Positions 7,712 to 16,159 of a DNA stretch of 64,000 bases are shown piece after piece; position 1 is the stretch's first letter; every line of letters begins with the position of its first letter. Source of the DNA: Pseudomonas poae (lineage in GTDB: Bacteria > Pseudomonadota > Gammaproteobacteria > Pseudomonadales > Pseudomonadaceae). The translations under genes and the position numbers were made by a program. Location of the stretch: the NCBI RefSeq assembly GCF_001439785.1, contig NZ_JYLI01000010.1, positions 1 to 64,000 on the forward strand. Reading direction: 5' to 3'. A model generated the notes under the pieces. The model saw only the letters and a program-made list of their open reading frames with translations. It searched no databases and was not told the DNA's origin.

Positions 7712-8905
7712 ATGTCGAAGAAGTCACGCTCAAAACTCTGGTTTCTCGTACACAGCTGGCTGGCGTTGCCCATCTGGTTCTTCGTGCTGATCGTCTGCGT
7801 CACCGGCACCCTGGCAGTGGTCAGCCAGGAAATCGTGTGGCTGGCCAACCCGGATATCCGCGCGAGCAAACCGTCGGATGATGCCGAACCGCTGAGCTTC
7901 GACCAGGTGATCGCCGCCATCAGGCGCGACGAGCCCAAGGCAATCGTGCGATCGATCATCCGTCCCGATGAATCACACTTTGCCCTGACCGTCGGCCTCA
8001 GCTACCCCGATGGCCGCACGGTTGAGGCCTACGCCAACCCTTATACCGGCGCCATCCAGGGCATCAGTCCGTCGTTCAACTTCCAGCAATTCACCCGCGC
8101 CCTTCACGGCTGGTGGCTGGTGCCGTTCACCAATGGCTACAGTTGGGGCTGGTACCTGGTGTCGCTGCTCGGTCTGCCGCTGCTGGCATCGCTGGTCACC
8201 GGGTTGGTTGTGTACAAGCGCTTCTGGAAAGGCTTCCTGCGTCCGACCCTGCGCATCCGCCACGGCGCGCGCATTTTCTGGGGCGACTTTCACCGTCTGA
8301 GCGGGATCTGGTCGATCTGGTTCATCGCCGTGATTTCCATCACCGGTACCTGGTTCCTGATCCAGGCGATTCTGGGCGACAACCAGATTTCCATCTCCAG
8401 CGAGCCCATCGTGCCGGTGATAGCCCGCGACAAGGTGCCGTTGTCGGCCCCTGGCGTGCCGGCGCCCATGATTGCGCTGGACGAGGCAATCGAAATCGCC
8501 ACCCAGCGCATTCCCGGGCTGGACGCCACCTTCGCCTTCCTGCCGCTCAATGCCTACAGCCATCTGCAGATCGGCGGCCGGGGCTGGTACCCGTTGATGT
8601 TCCAGACCGCGCAACTGAACCCCTATAACGGTGAAATCGCCGTGTCGCACCTGTTGTCCGACCGCAGCACGCTGGAGTTCGTCACCGAATCCATGCGTCC
8701 ACTGCACACCGGTGATTTTGGCGGGCTGTGGATCAAGCTGATCTGGGCCTTCTTCGGCCTGGTGCTGAGCATGATGGTATTGAGCGGCCTGTTGATCTGG
8801 ACCAAGCGCACGGCGCTGGCCACGCTCAATGCCCTCAAGCGCGAAGCCAAAGTTCAGCGGGCGCCGATTGCGAAACTGGCCGAGACCTCGGAGGCCCACT
8901 CATGA
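7712..8905 (+). CDS. fpvG: Inner-membrane ferripyoverdine reductase FpvG (PepSY_TM family)
   Basis: A 397-residue PepSY-associated membrane protein. Transmembrane segments are at about 10-35, 145-170, 195-220 and 345-370, with periplasmic PepSY-like regions between. In P. aeruginosa FpvG reduces Fe(III)-pyoverdine in the periplasm so that iron is released and the siderophore recycled. Assignment rests on the family plus the whole eight-gene order (PepSY_TM, small membrane protein, small periplasmic protein, membrane-anchored protein, binding protein, ATPase, permease, second binding protein), which equals fpvGHJKCDEF. It overlaps fpvH by ATGA. Confidence 0.88.
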   Translation: MSKKSRSKLWFLVHSWLALPIWFFVLIVCVTGTLAVVSQEIVWLANPDIRASKPSDDAEPLSFDQVIAAIRRDEPKAIVRSIIRPDESHFALTVGLSYPDGRTVEAYANPYTGAIQGISPSFNFQQFTRALHGWWLVPFTNGYSWGWYLVSLLGLPLLASLVTGLVVYKRFWKGFLRPTLRIRHGARIFWGDFHRLSGIWSIWFIAVISITGTWFLIQAILGDNQISISSEPIVPVIARDKVPLSAPGVPAPMIALDEAIEIATQRIPGLDATFAFLPLNAYSHLQIGGRGWYPLMFQTAQLNPYNGEIAVSHLLSDRSTLEFVTESMRPLHTGDFGGLWIKLIWAFFGLVLSMMVLSGLLIWTKRTALATLNALKREAKVQRAPIAKLAETSEAHS

Positions 8906-9438
8906 GCAAGGTTGCCGCTGTACCGGCGTCGCCACTGCGCGCCTTCTGGCGCAAATGGCGCTTTCATATCAATGTCCTGCTGCTGTTGATCCCCCTGGGT
9001 TTCATGCCCAAATACTTTGCCGACGCCGCGCTGTTTCGCGGTGACACCGGCCTGGGCGAGCGGGTGGCCGGCCAGGTGCAGGTCGGGCCCTGGAGCCTGA
9101 CCCTCGCTGAATTTCGCAACGAAGGTCCAAGCCCCGACCCGGCCGGCCCGATGAAGTTTTTCAACGCCGCCCTGTGCGACAGCTGCACCGAACAGGTCAA
9201 GGCCACCTACCTGCGTATCGGCAAACCCCGCAGCCTGCGTGCCGCCGGGGTGATCTTCTTCGGTACGCCGTATCGCATGGGCGCCGCCCTGCCCGTGCCG
9301 GAACGCACGCCGGCCGACGCCGAACTGTGGGTCACCATGGAAGGCTGGGACGGCACGATGCACCAGGGTTCCATACCGCTGAGCCAGGCCTCGCCTGCCA
9401 CCATTGCCTGGCTGAACAAGCAAGGAGTCAAACCATGA
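8902..9438 (+). CDS. fpvH: FpvH, membrane-anchored accessory of ferripyoverdine reduction
   Basis: 178 residues starting at ATG 8902, which overlaps the fpvG stop (ATGA); the open frame upstream of this ATG lies inside fpvG. A single transmembrane helix (about 22-40, INVLLLLIPLGFMP) anchors a periplasmic domain containing a CDSC motif (about residues 93-96), a possible redox or metal site. In P. aeruginosa FpvH supports the FpvG reaction. Translation is probably coupled to fpvG. Confidence 0.82.
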   Translation: MSKVAAVPASPLRAFWRKWRFHINVLLLLIPLGFMPKYFADAALFRGDTGLGERVAGQVQVGPWSLTLAEFRNEGPSPDPAGPMKFFNAALCDSCTEQVKATYLRIGKPRSLRAAGVIFFGTPYRMGAALPVPERTPADAELWVTMEGWDGTMHQGSIPLSQASPATIAWLNKQGVKP

Positions 9439-9764
9439 ACATGATGCGCCTGACCCGAGTCGCCGCAGCCCTGCTGCTGTGCGCCGGCCTCAGTACCCCA
9501 GCGCTGGCCCACAACCCGATGTGCGAATGCAAGGAAATCCCCGGCGAGCAGATCCAGTGCAAGGGCGGCTTTTCCGACGGCAGTGGCGCACCCGGCGTGA
9601 CCCTCGACGTGATCGGCTACGACGAGACCATCCTGGTGCCAGGCAAGCTTGGCGAGGATTCGACCCTGACCTTCAAGAAGCCTTCGGCCGAGTTCTACGT
9701 GCTGTTCGATGCGGGCCCTGGCCATGTGGTGGAAATTGACCAAGCGGATATCCAGCCGCAATGA
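9435..9764 (+). CDS. fpvJ: FpvJ, small periplasmic protein of the pyoverdine iron-release operon
   Basis: 109 residues from ATG 9435, overlapping the end of fpvH; AAGGAG lies 8-13 bases upstream. A Sec signal peptide ends near ALA-HNP (about residue 25). The mature N-terminus carries three closely spaced cysteines (MCECKEI...QCKGG), followed by a small beta-rich domain. The order in the operon matches FpvJ, an accessory of FpvG whose biochemical role is not settled. Confidence 0.8.
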   Translation: MNMMRLTRVAAALLLCAGLSTPALAHNPMCECKEIPGEQIQCKGGFSDGSGAPGVTLDVIGYDETILVPGKLGEDSTLTFKKPSAEFYVLFDAGPGHVVEIDQADIQPQ

Positions 9765-10321
9765 GTACCCCACAGGTTGTACGCCCTGCCGGGGCCGGCC
9801 ACGAAACCCTCTACGTGTTGCTGCTGTGCCTGATCATCCTCGCGGTAGCGGGCAGCGTGGTGGCGTTGCACGGTGAATCCCGAGAAGTGGCCGCCGTGCC
9901 CAGCCATCAGTTGGACGCCCGCCGCGATCTGAGCGCCGCCGAGCAAGGCATCTACGCCGACCTGCGGGTGACGCTGGACGAAATCCATCTGCTACGGCAG
10001 GAACAAAACGCGCTGCCAACGCCTGAGCAACTGGCCGCAGAAGGGTTCGCGCCATTTGCCCAGGACGCCAGCTCGGTCAGCCGTGGCGACCACCGCTGGC
10101 AATTGCTGGCGCCGGCGACCTACCTGGGCCTGAGCCAGGCACCGGCCACCAGCGGTTCACTGCTGATGCGCGTGCAGGGCAGCGAGCCGGATATCTGGCT
10201 CAACCGCAGCGCCCATGTCGCCGCCCCCTCCGACCTTACTGACCAGGCACTGATCGCCGCCGGCTGGCGGCAGGTAGTCGCGCAATTCGATGCCGGCGTC
10301 ACCCGCCAGCACCGTCACTGA
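9761..10321 (+). CDS. fpvK: FpvK, membrane-anchored accessory (DUF6162-type)
   Basis: 186 residues; the ATG overlaps the fpvJ stop. One transmembrane helix (about 17-38, LYVLLLCLIILAVAGSVVAL) is followed by a periplasmic region with a predicted helix (DLSAAEQGIYADLRVTLDEIHLL) and a C-terminal globular part. Position between fpvJ and the binding-protein gene identifies it as FpvK. Confidence 0.78.
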   Translation: MSTPQVVRPAGAGHETLYVLLLCLIILAVAGSVVALHGESREVAAVPSHQLDARRDLSAAEQGIYADLRVTLDEIHLLRQEQNALPTPEQLAAEGFAPFAQDASSVSRGDHRWQLLAPATYLGLSQAPATSGSLLMRVQGSEPDIWLNRSAHVAAPSDLTDQALIAAGWRQVVAQFDAGVTRQHRH

Positions 10322-10340
10322 ACGAGAAGACCGATTGCTT

Positions 10341-11261
10341 ATGTCTATTTCATCTCCCCTGTTGCGCCTGTTACTGGTTGGCCTGCTCAGCCTGCTACTG
10401 GCTCCCCTCGCCAACGCCGAGGCGGCCAAACGCCTGCGCATCGGTATCACCCTGCACCCTTATTACAGCTACGTGGCCAACATTGTCGGCGACAAGGCCG
10501 ACGTGGTGCCGTTGATCCCGGCCGGCTTCAACCCCCACGCCTACGAACCGCGCGCCGAAGACATCAAACGCATCGGCACCCTCGACGTGATCGTGCTCAA
10601 CGGCGTCGGCCATGACGACTTCGCCGACCGCATGATCGCCACCAGCGAGCGCCCGGACATCCCCGTGATCGAAGCCAACGCCAACGTGCCACTGCTGGCC
10701 GCCACCGGCAATGCCGCGCGCGGTGCGGGCAAAGTGGTCAACCCGCACACGTTCCTGTCGATCAGCGCGTCGATAGCCCAGGTCAACAACATTGCCCGCG
10801 AGCTGGGCAAGCTCGACCCGGACAACGCCAGTGCCTACACCCGCAACGCCCGCGCCTACGGCAAGCGCCTGCGCCAGATGCGCGCCGACGCTCTGGCCAA
10901 GCTCACCCGCGCGCCCAACCCGGACTTGCGCGTGGCCACTGTGCACGCAGCCTACGACTACCTGCTGCGCGAGTTCGGCCTGGAAGTCACCGCCGTGGTC
11001 GAACCGGCCCATGGGATCGAACCGAGCCCCAGCCAGTTGAAGAAGACCATCGATGAGCTGCGTGCACTGGACGTGAAAGTGATCTTCTCGGAGATGGATT
11101 TCCCGTCTACCTATGTCGACACCATCCAGCGTGAGTCAGGCGTAACGCTGTACCCGCTGTCGCACATTTCCTACGGTGACTACAGCGCCGAAAAGTATGA
11201 AGTGGAAATGACCGGCAACCTCAACACGGTCGTGCGCGCAATTCAGGAGTCGGGGGCATGA
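10341..11261 (+). CDS. fpvC: FpvC, periplasmic metal-binding protein of the Fpv ABC transporter
   Basis: 306 residues from ATG 10341 with a Sec signal peptide (cleavage near ANA-EAA); the frame is open upstream to 10290, inside fpvK, but that start would destroy the signal peptide. It is a cluster A-I (ZnuA/TroA-like) metal-binding protein: candidate ligands are His in NPHAYEP, His in VNPHTFL and His in TVHAAYDY. In P. aeruginosa FpvC, together with FpvF, accepts iron released from pyoverdine and delivers it to FpvDE. Confidence 0.85.
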   Translation: MSISSPLLRLLLVGLLSLLLAPLANAEAAKRLRIGITLHPYYSYVANIVGDKADVVPLIPAGFNPHAYEPRAEDIKRIGTLDVIVLNGVGHDDFADRMIATSERPDIPVIEANANVPLLAATGNAARGAGKVVNPHTFLSISASIAQVNNIARELGKLDPDNASAYTRNARAYGKRLRQMRADALAKLTRAPNPDLRVATVHAAYDYLLREFGLEVTAVVEPAHGIEPSPSQLKKTIDELRALDVKVIFSEMDFPSTYVDTIQRESGVTLYPLSHISYGDYSAEKYEVEMTGNLNTVVRAIQESGA

Positions 11262-12004
11262 CGGCGGCTGAACACCTCAACCTCGCCAGCGTCGGCCCGA
11301 CCATCGACTTCGACAAGGTGTCTCTCACCCTGGGCCGCACGCTGATTCTGGACAGCGTGGGTTTCCAGGTACAGCCAGGCAGCATCCATGCCCTGGTGGG
11401 CCCCAACGGCGGCGGCAAAAGCTCGTTGATCAAGACCCTGCTGGGGCAGACGCCGCACCAGGGCCGCTTGAGCCTGACATGGCCGCACAGCCCCGGCACC
11501 ATCGGCTATGTGCCCCAGGCGCTGGAATTCGACCGTGGCCTGCCGATGACGGTGGACGATTTCATGGCCGCCATGTGCCAGCGCCGTCCGGCATTTCTCG
11601 GCCTGTCGCGGCATTACGCGGCAGCGATTGGCGAGGCGCTGGCACGTGTCGGCATGCAGGACAAACGCAAGCGCCGCATGGGCGCGCTGTCCGGTGGTGA
11701 ACGCCAACGCGTCCTGCTGGCCCAGGGCCTGATCCCGGCCCCGCATTTGCTGGTGCTGGACGAACCGATGTCGGCCCTCGATGAGGCGGGTATCCAGGTG
11801 TTCGAGCGATTGCTGCACGACTGGCGCGCGTCCGGCATCACCGTGCTGTGGATCGAGCACGACCTGGAAGCCGTTGGCCGCCTGGCAGACCGCGTCACCG
11901 GCCTGAACCGCCGCGTGCTGTTCGACGCCACCCCTAAAGAAGCACTCACCCCGGATCGCCTGCTGACCCTGTTCTCCACCCACCCTCGGAGCCCGGCGCA
12001 ATGA
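11258..12004 (+). CDS. fpvD: FpvD, ATPase of the Fpv iron ABC transporter
   Basis: 248 residues; overlaps fpvC by ATGA. ABC ATPase landmarks: Walker A GPNGGGKSS, signature LSGGERQRV, Walker B LLVLDEP, and the H-loop His in WIEHDLE. It energises import of iron across the inner membrane with permease FpvE. Confidence 0.87.
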   Translation: MTAAEHLNLASVGPTIDFDKVSLTLGRTLILDSVGFQVQPGSIHALVGPNGGGKSSLIKTLLGQTPHQGRLSLTWPHSPGTIGYVPQALEFDRGLPMTVDDFMAAMCQRRPAFLGLSRHYAAAIGEALARVGMQDKRKRRMGALSGGERQRVLLAQGLIPAPHLLVLDEPMSALDEAGIQVFERLLHDWRASGITVLWIEHDLEAVGRLADRVTGLNRRVLFDATPKEALTPDRLLTLFSTHPRSPAQ

Positions 12005-12900
12005 GTTATGAAGCGTTTCGCCTGATGGTCCAGGGCTGGGCCTCGTCTGGTTATTTGCCAGAAGCACTGGCCTACGGTTTTGTGGTCAACGCCCTGCTCG
12101 CCGGCCTGCTGATCGGTCCGGTGCTGGGCGGCCTGGGCACGCTGGTGGTGGTCAAGCGCTTTGCGTTTTTCTCCGAGGCGGTCGGTCACGCCGCGCTGAC
12201 CGGCGTGGCCGTGGGCATCCTGCTCGGCGAGCCCTACACCGGCCCCTATGGCAGCCTGTTCGGCTACTGCCTGTTGTTCGGCATCCTGCTCAACTACCTG
12301 CGCAACCGCACCGGTCTGGCGCCGGACACCTTGATCGGCGTGTTCCTGTCGGTGTCCCTGGCGCTGGGGGCGAGCCTGCTGCTGATCCTGGCCGGCAAAA
12401 TCAACGTGCACATCCTCGAGAACGTGCTGTTCGGCTCGGTGCTGACCGTCAACGGCAATGATCTGCTGGTGCTGGCGATTGTCGGTGCGCTGGTGATGGC
12501 CCTCGCGTTGCCGCTGTACAACCGCATCATGCTGGCCAGCTTCAACCCGCAGCTGGCGGCGGTGCGCGGGGTGGCGGTGAAGACCCTGGACTACCTGTTC
12601 GTGATTCTGGTGACGCTGATCACCGTGGCGGCGGTCAAGGTGATCGGTGCCATTCTGGTGGGTGCTCTGCTGGTGATTCCGGCGGCGGCGGCGCGCCTGT
12701 TGAGCCAATCGCTCAAGGGTTTTTTCTGGATCTCGGTGCTGATCGCCACCGTCAGTACCCTGTGCGGCATTCTGCTGCCAATCATCTTCGACCTGCCTGT
12801 TCCGTCCGGCGCCGCGATCATACTGGTAGCCGGCATCGCTTTCGCCGTGGCCGCCATCGCGCGCGGCACCGTGCCCAGCCTCAAAGGGAATCTTGGATAA
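12001..12900 (+). CDS. fpvE: FpvE, permease of the Fpv iron ABC transporter
   Basis: A 299-residue polytopic protein (eight or more hydrophobic segments) of the ABC-3 metal permease family (ZnuB/MntB type). The ATG overlaps the fpvD stop. It forms the membrane channel for iron delivered by FpvC and FpvF. Confidence 0.87.
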   Translation: MSYEAFRLMVQGWASSGYLPEALAYGFVVNALLAGLLIGPVLGGLGTLVVVKRFAFFSEAVGHAALTGVAVGILLGEPYTGPYGSLFGYCLLFGILLNYLRNRTGLAPDTLIGVFLSVSLALGASLLLILAGKINVHILENVLFGSVLTVNGNDLLVLAIVGALVMALALPLYNRIMLASFNPQLAAVRGVAVKTLDYLFVILVTLITVAAVKVIGAILVGALLVIPAAAARLLSQSLKGFFWISVLIATVSTLCGILLPIIFDLPVPSGAAIILVAGIAFAVAAIARGTVPSLKGNLG

Positions 12901-13865
12901 TGCGCCCTGTATGTCGCCCATTGGCCCTGGCCATCGCTTGCTTGCTCAGTACACCGGCGCTGGCTGTGGTGGATGGTTTCCACACAAAGGATTTCGTCGC
13001 CAATCACGGGCTCGGCCATGCCGCGCTGATCAAGGCCAAATCCGTCAAGCCGATCAAGGTGCTGGCTTCGCTGCCCATCACCTACGGCCTGGCCGAGATG
13101 CTGCTCAACGGCACCGATGTGCTATTGGAACGCGCCGCGCCGGCCAACCTGCCCGGCTCGCGGCAGGTGTCCTACTTCACCGGGCGCGGCGCCCAGGCGC
13201 TGGGCACCCTTGCCCAGGACGCCGACGCGGCCATCGGGCTGCGCTCACTGTGGCCGGACGACCCGCTTTATCCAGTGGCGCGCCGCAGCAACATCCGCAT
13301 CGTTGAGGTCGATGCAGCGCGCCCGGTGGATGGAGGCTTGCCGGGCATCGCCCTGCAGCCAGGCGCCGCCGATGGGCTGAACAGCCAGCCGTGGCAGTCC
13401 AGCAACAACATGGGACGCATGGCCGATGTGATGGCCGCCGACCTCAGTCGCCTGGCGCCCGGCGCCAAGGTGAAGATCGACGCCAATCTGGCCGCACTCA
13501 AACACCGCCTGCTCAACCTCAGCGCCGACAGCGAGGCACGGCTGGCCAAGGCGGACAACCTGAGCGTGGTGAGCCTGAGCGATCACTTCGCTTATCTGGT
13601 CAGCAGCCTGAACCTGGAAGCATTGCGCAAAGACGCCCGCCCTGACGCCCAGTGGACGCCCGAGGATTTGCAAAAGCTCAGTGCTGAGCTGAAGGAAAAC
13701 GATGTGGCGGTGGTGCTGCATCATCGCCAGCCGAGTGAGGCGGTGAAGGCAGCCATCACCGAAGGCGGAGCGAAGCTGCTGGTGCTTAACGTCGACGGTG
13801 CCGACCCGGTGGCAGAGCTGGAAACCAACGTGGATCAGGTGATCAAGGCCCTCGCCACTGACTGA
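12900..13865 (+). CDS. fpvF: FpvF, second periplasmic binding protein of the Fpv system
   Basis: 321 residues from the ATG at 12900, which overlaps the fpvE stop (TAATG); the open frame upstream to 12762 is inside fpvE. The signal peptide ends near ALA-VVD. It is a ZnuA-superfamily protein (metal ABC substrate-binding), although the usual histidine ligands are less obvious than in FpvC. It is the last gene of the operon and is followed by a REP-type hairpin. Confidence 0.85.
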   Translation: MRPVCRPLALAIACLLSTPALAVVDGFHTKDFVANHGLGHAALIKAKSVKPIKVLASLPITYGLAEMLLNGTDVLLERAAPANLPGSRQVSYFTGRGAQALGTLAQDADAAIGLRSLWPDDPLYPVARRSNIRIVEVDAARPVDGGLPGIALQPGAADGLNSQPWQSSNNMGRMADVMAADLSRLAPGAKVKIDANLAALKHRLLNLSADSEARLAKADNLSVVSLSDHFAYLVSSLNLEALRKDARPDAQWTPEDLQKLSAELKENDVAVVLHHRQPSEAVKAAITEGGAKLLVLNVDGADPVAELETNVDQVIKALATD

Positions 13866-13874
13866 CACTCAGCC

Positions 13875-13898
13875 TGTGGGAGCATCCCCCCTCCCACA
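13875..13898. repeat. REP-type palindrome between convergent genes
   Basis: TGTGGGAG, an 8-base loop, CTCCCACA. It lies exactly between the fpv operon and the convergent GntR gene and may act as a bidirectional attenuator. Same family as 7525, 16073 and 20281. Confidence 0.7.
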
Positions 13899-13907
13899 CG
13901 TTGTTTC

Positions 13908-14621
13908 TCACACCACATCAACCCCGACATGAATCGCATCATGTCGCCAGAACTCCAGGTCGCAGTCGATCAACCGCTGGTGCTGGTCATAATTGACCCG
14001 CGCAATCCGCAAGCCCGGGCTACCCGCCGACACGCGCAATGCAGCGGCGGCCTCGACCGGCAGTGAGGTCGGCACAATCTCGAAGCGCACGCGACCGTAA
14101 TGCAGGTCGTAAATGCGCGCATACAACTCGGTCATCGATTGATTCAGGTCGCACTCAAGAATCCCCGGAAAGTACTGCGGGTTCAGGTAGTGCTCCACGT
14201 ACAGCACCAGCCGGCCATCGATCCGCCGACTGCGGCAAATCTGGATCACGCTGGACAACGCCGGCAATTGCAACCACGCGCACACCGCCGCCGATGCCGG
14301 TTGCAGCCGTGCGCAAATCACTTCGGTGGAGGCTACCCGCCCCTGCTCGGCCACCATCGCGTGAAAGTGGCTGCGCTGTATGAGGTTGTAGGCCAATCGT
14401 GGCGGCGAGACAAACCAGCCACGGCGCTCCTCGCGGTAAATCTGCCCTTGCGCCTCCAGTTGCAACAAGGCTTCGCGCACCGTGATGCGCGTGGTGCCGA
14501 ACAGCTCGCTGAGCTTGCGCTCGGCCGGCAGTTTGCTCGCCGGCGCCAGCAGCCCGTGGTTGATCTGCTCCTGCAGCGCCAGGCCAATGGAGGTTACCGC
14601 CTTGATTGCCTCATCCCGCAT
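13908..14621 (-). CDS. GntR-family regulator with UTRA effector domain (PhnF/HutC subfamily)
   Basis: 237 residues from ATG 14621 (AGGT ribosome binding site 8 bases upstream; a TTG just before is unlikely). Winged-helix DNA-binding domain at about 8-75 (LPAERKLSELFGTTRITVREALLQLEAQG), then a UTRA ligand-binding domain (about 95-235). UTRA regulators of this type control phosphonate, amino-sugar or histidine catabolism. A palindrome at 14635-14648 directly upstream suggests autoregulation. It is divergent from the transporter operon starting at 14968 and very likely controls it. Confidence 0.8.
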   Translation of the reverse strand: MRDEAIKAVTSIGLALQEQINHGLLAPASKLPAERKLSELFGTTRITVREALLQLEAQGQIYREERRGWFVSPPRLAYNLIQRSHFHAMVAEQGRVASTEVICARLQPASAAVCAWLQLPALSSVIQICRSRRIDGRLVLYVEHYLNPQYFPGILECDLNQSMTELYARIYDLHYGRVRFEIVPTSLPVEAAAALRVSAGSPGLRIARVNYDQHQRLIDCDLEFWRHDAIHVGVDVV

Positions 14622-14634
14622 CAACGTTACCTAT

Positions 14635-14648
14635 CTGGACTAGACCAG
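14635..14648. promoter_or_regulatory. Palindromic operator near the GntR start codon
   Basis: CTGGACTAGACCAG, symmetric as CTGGnCTAGnCCAG, 13 bases upstream of the GntR ATG. The core TAGACCA recurs near the transporter promoter (14904-14917). It resembles the TGGTATAGACCA-type site known for PhnF regulators. Confidence 0.6.
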
Positions 14649-14878
14649 CACCATTGGAGGGCACAAAACCCTGCATAACCGCTCCTGTTTCTTGCCGTGT
14701 CAGCCTAGGCAGTACAGATGACCGACAGATGACAGCCGCTGCCCGACTCACGCAAAAACCTTGCAATACATCGGCCAAGTCCCTGGCCTGCGGGCACTTG
14801 AGCATGGTCTACGCTAAGTCAGCGCCAGACGACATTGGCGTTTCAAAAACGACATCGACACGAAACTGTCATCCACCG

Positions 14879-14917
14879 CGTCTAGATTGGCTCAGGTATT
14901 GCTCTGACCTAGACCAA
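14879..14917. promoter_or_regulatory. Two further GntR-type sites upstream of the binding-protein gene
   Basis: CGTCTAGATTGG at 14879-14890 and CTGACCTAGACCAA at 14904-14917. Both share the CTAGA core with the palindrome at 14635. They lie 51-89 bases before the start codon of the binding-protein gene, where a regulator would overlap the promoter. Confidence 0.5.
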
Positions 14918-14967
14918 CAACACAGCCCGCTAAAACGCCGCGTTGAAAACGCCCAAAGGAGCTTCGG

Positions 14968-16044
14968 ATGAAACAGCTTTTCCTGGCATCACTGTTAGGC
15001 TCGACCATTGCCCTGTGCACTACCGCCATGGCCGCTGATACCGATTTGAAAACCCTTGAAGCGGCCGCCAGGAGTGAAGGCGCCGTCAACAGCCTCGGCA
15101 TGCCCGACGATTGGGCCAACTGGGGAGGCATCTGGGCGGACATGACCCGGCTCTACGGCCTAAAACACATCGACACCGACATGAGCTCGGCCCAGGAAAT
15201 TGCCAAGTTCAAAGCCGAAAAAGACAACGCCAGCGGGGATATCGGCGACGTGGGCGCAGCCTTCGGTCCGCTCGCGGTCAAGCAGGGCGTGACGCAGCCG
15301 TACAAGCCGTCCAACTGGGCTTCGATACCGGATTGGGCGAAGGACAAGGACGGTCACTGGGCTTTGGCCTACACCGGCACCATCGCGTTTGTCGTCAACA
15401 AAAAACTGCTGCACGGCTCCGAAGTGCCGACCCGTTGGTCAGACCTGCAAACCGGCAAGTACAAGGTGTCGGTGGGTGACGTGAGCACGGCGGCCCAGGC
15501 CTCCAACGCCGTACTGGCCGCTGCCATCGCCAACAAGGGCGATGAAAAGAACATCGCACCCGGCCTGCAGTTCTTCACCAAGATTGCCCAGCAAGGTCGC
15601 CTGTCACTGTCCAACCCGACCATCGCCACCATGGAAAAGGGCGAAGTCGAAGTGGGCATCGTCTGGGACTTCAACGGTCTGAGCTACAAAGCCAAGATGG
15701 CCAACCCGGATGACTACGTGGTGCTGATCCCGTCGGACGGCTCGGTGAAGTCCGGCTACACCACCATCATCAACAAATACGCCAAGCACCCCAACGCCGC
15801 CAAGCTGACCCGCGAATACGTGTTCAGCGATGCCGGCCAACTGGCCCTGGCCAAGGGTAATGCGCGTCCGATCCGTGCCGAAACAGACCTGAAACTGCCG
15901 GCCGACATCGCCAAGAACCTGGTCCCTGCCGAGCAGTACACCAAGGCCAACCCGCAGCCGATCAAGGACGCGGATGCCTGGGAAGCAACCTCCAAGAAGC
16001 TGCCGCAACTGTGGAACGAGCAGGTCATCGTAGAGATGAAGTAA
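14968..16044 (+). CDS. Periplasmic substrate-binding protein, ABC transporter (family 1, phosphonate/organophosphate-like)
   Basis: 358 residues with a Sec signal peptide (cleavage near AMA-ADT). It is an extracellular solute-binding protein of the PotD/AfuA/PhnS-like class. AAAGGAG precedes the ATG. It is the first gene of an operon that continues with an alkaline-phosphatase-superfamily hydrolase and two permeases. The substrate is not shown by the sequence; a small phosphorus compound is inferred from the neighbours. Confidence 0.75.
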   Translation: MKQLFLASLLGSTIALCTTAMAADTDLKTLEAAARSEGAVNSLGMPDDWANWGGIWADMTRLYGLKHIDTDMSSAQEIAKFKAEKDNASGDIGDVGAAFGPLAVKQGVTQPYKPSNWASIPDWAKDKDGHWALAYTGTIAFVVNKKLLHGSEVPTRWSDLQTGKYKVSVGDVSTAAQASNAVLAAAIANKGDEKNIAPGLQFFTKIAQQGRLSLSNPTIATMEKGEVEVGIVWDFNGLSYKAKMANPDDYVVLIPSDGSVKSGYTTIINKYAKHPNAAKLTREYVFSDAGQLALAKGNARPIRAETDLKLPADIAKNLVPAEQYTKANPQPIKDADAWEATSKKLPQLWNEQVIVEMK

Positions 16045-16072
16045 TCGCAGTTTCTGCCAGAAATACAGCCAG

Positions 16073-16100
16073 TGTGGGAGCTGGCTTGCCTGCTCCCACA
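16073..16100. repeat. REP-type palindrome inside the transporter operon
   Basis: TGTGGGAGC, a 10-base loop, GCTCCCACA (perfect 9-bp arms). It lies between the binding-protein gene and the hydrolase gene. In this position it could lower downstream expression or protect the upstream message, giving excess binding protein. Confidence 0.75.
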
Positions 16101-16159
16101 GTTGATCCAGCTTCAATTCAGTATCGAGTCAACCCCTCTGTTGCGGAGCGCCAGCCCCC

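Larger units (their letters stand above)
14622..14967. other. Divergent control region between the GntR gene and the transporter operon
   Basis: 346 bases without a gene. It holds three copies of a CTAGACCA-type motif (14635, 14879, 14904) likely bound by the GntR regulator. It also holds a CTGTCAT half-site near 14866-14872 that resembles one arm of a Pho box; the second arm is poor. An open frame that crosses the region on the plus strand has no ribosome binding site. Confidence 0.6.

Noticed and set aside
14866..14883. Possible Pho box upstream of the transporter operon
   Set aside because: The first arm CTGTCAT is perfect but the second arm (CGCGTCT) is poor; it needs a matrix scan before being called.
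14606..14971. 121-codon plus-strand ORF across the GntR-transporter gap
   Set aside because: It crosses the regulatory sites, has no ribosome binding site, and would overlap two well-supported starts.
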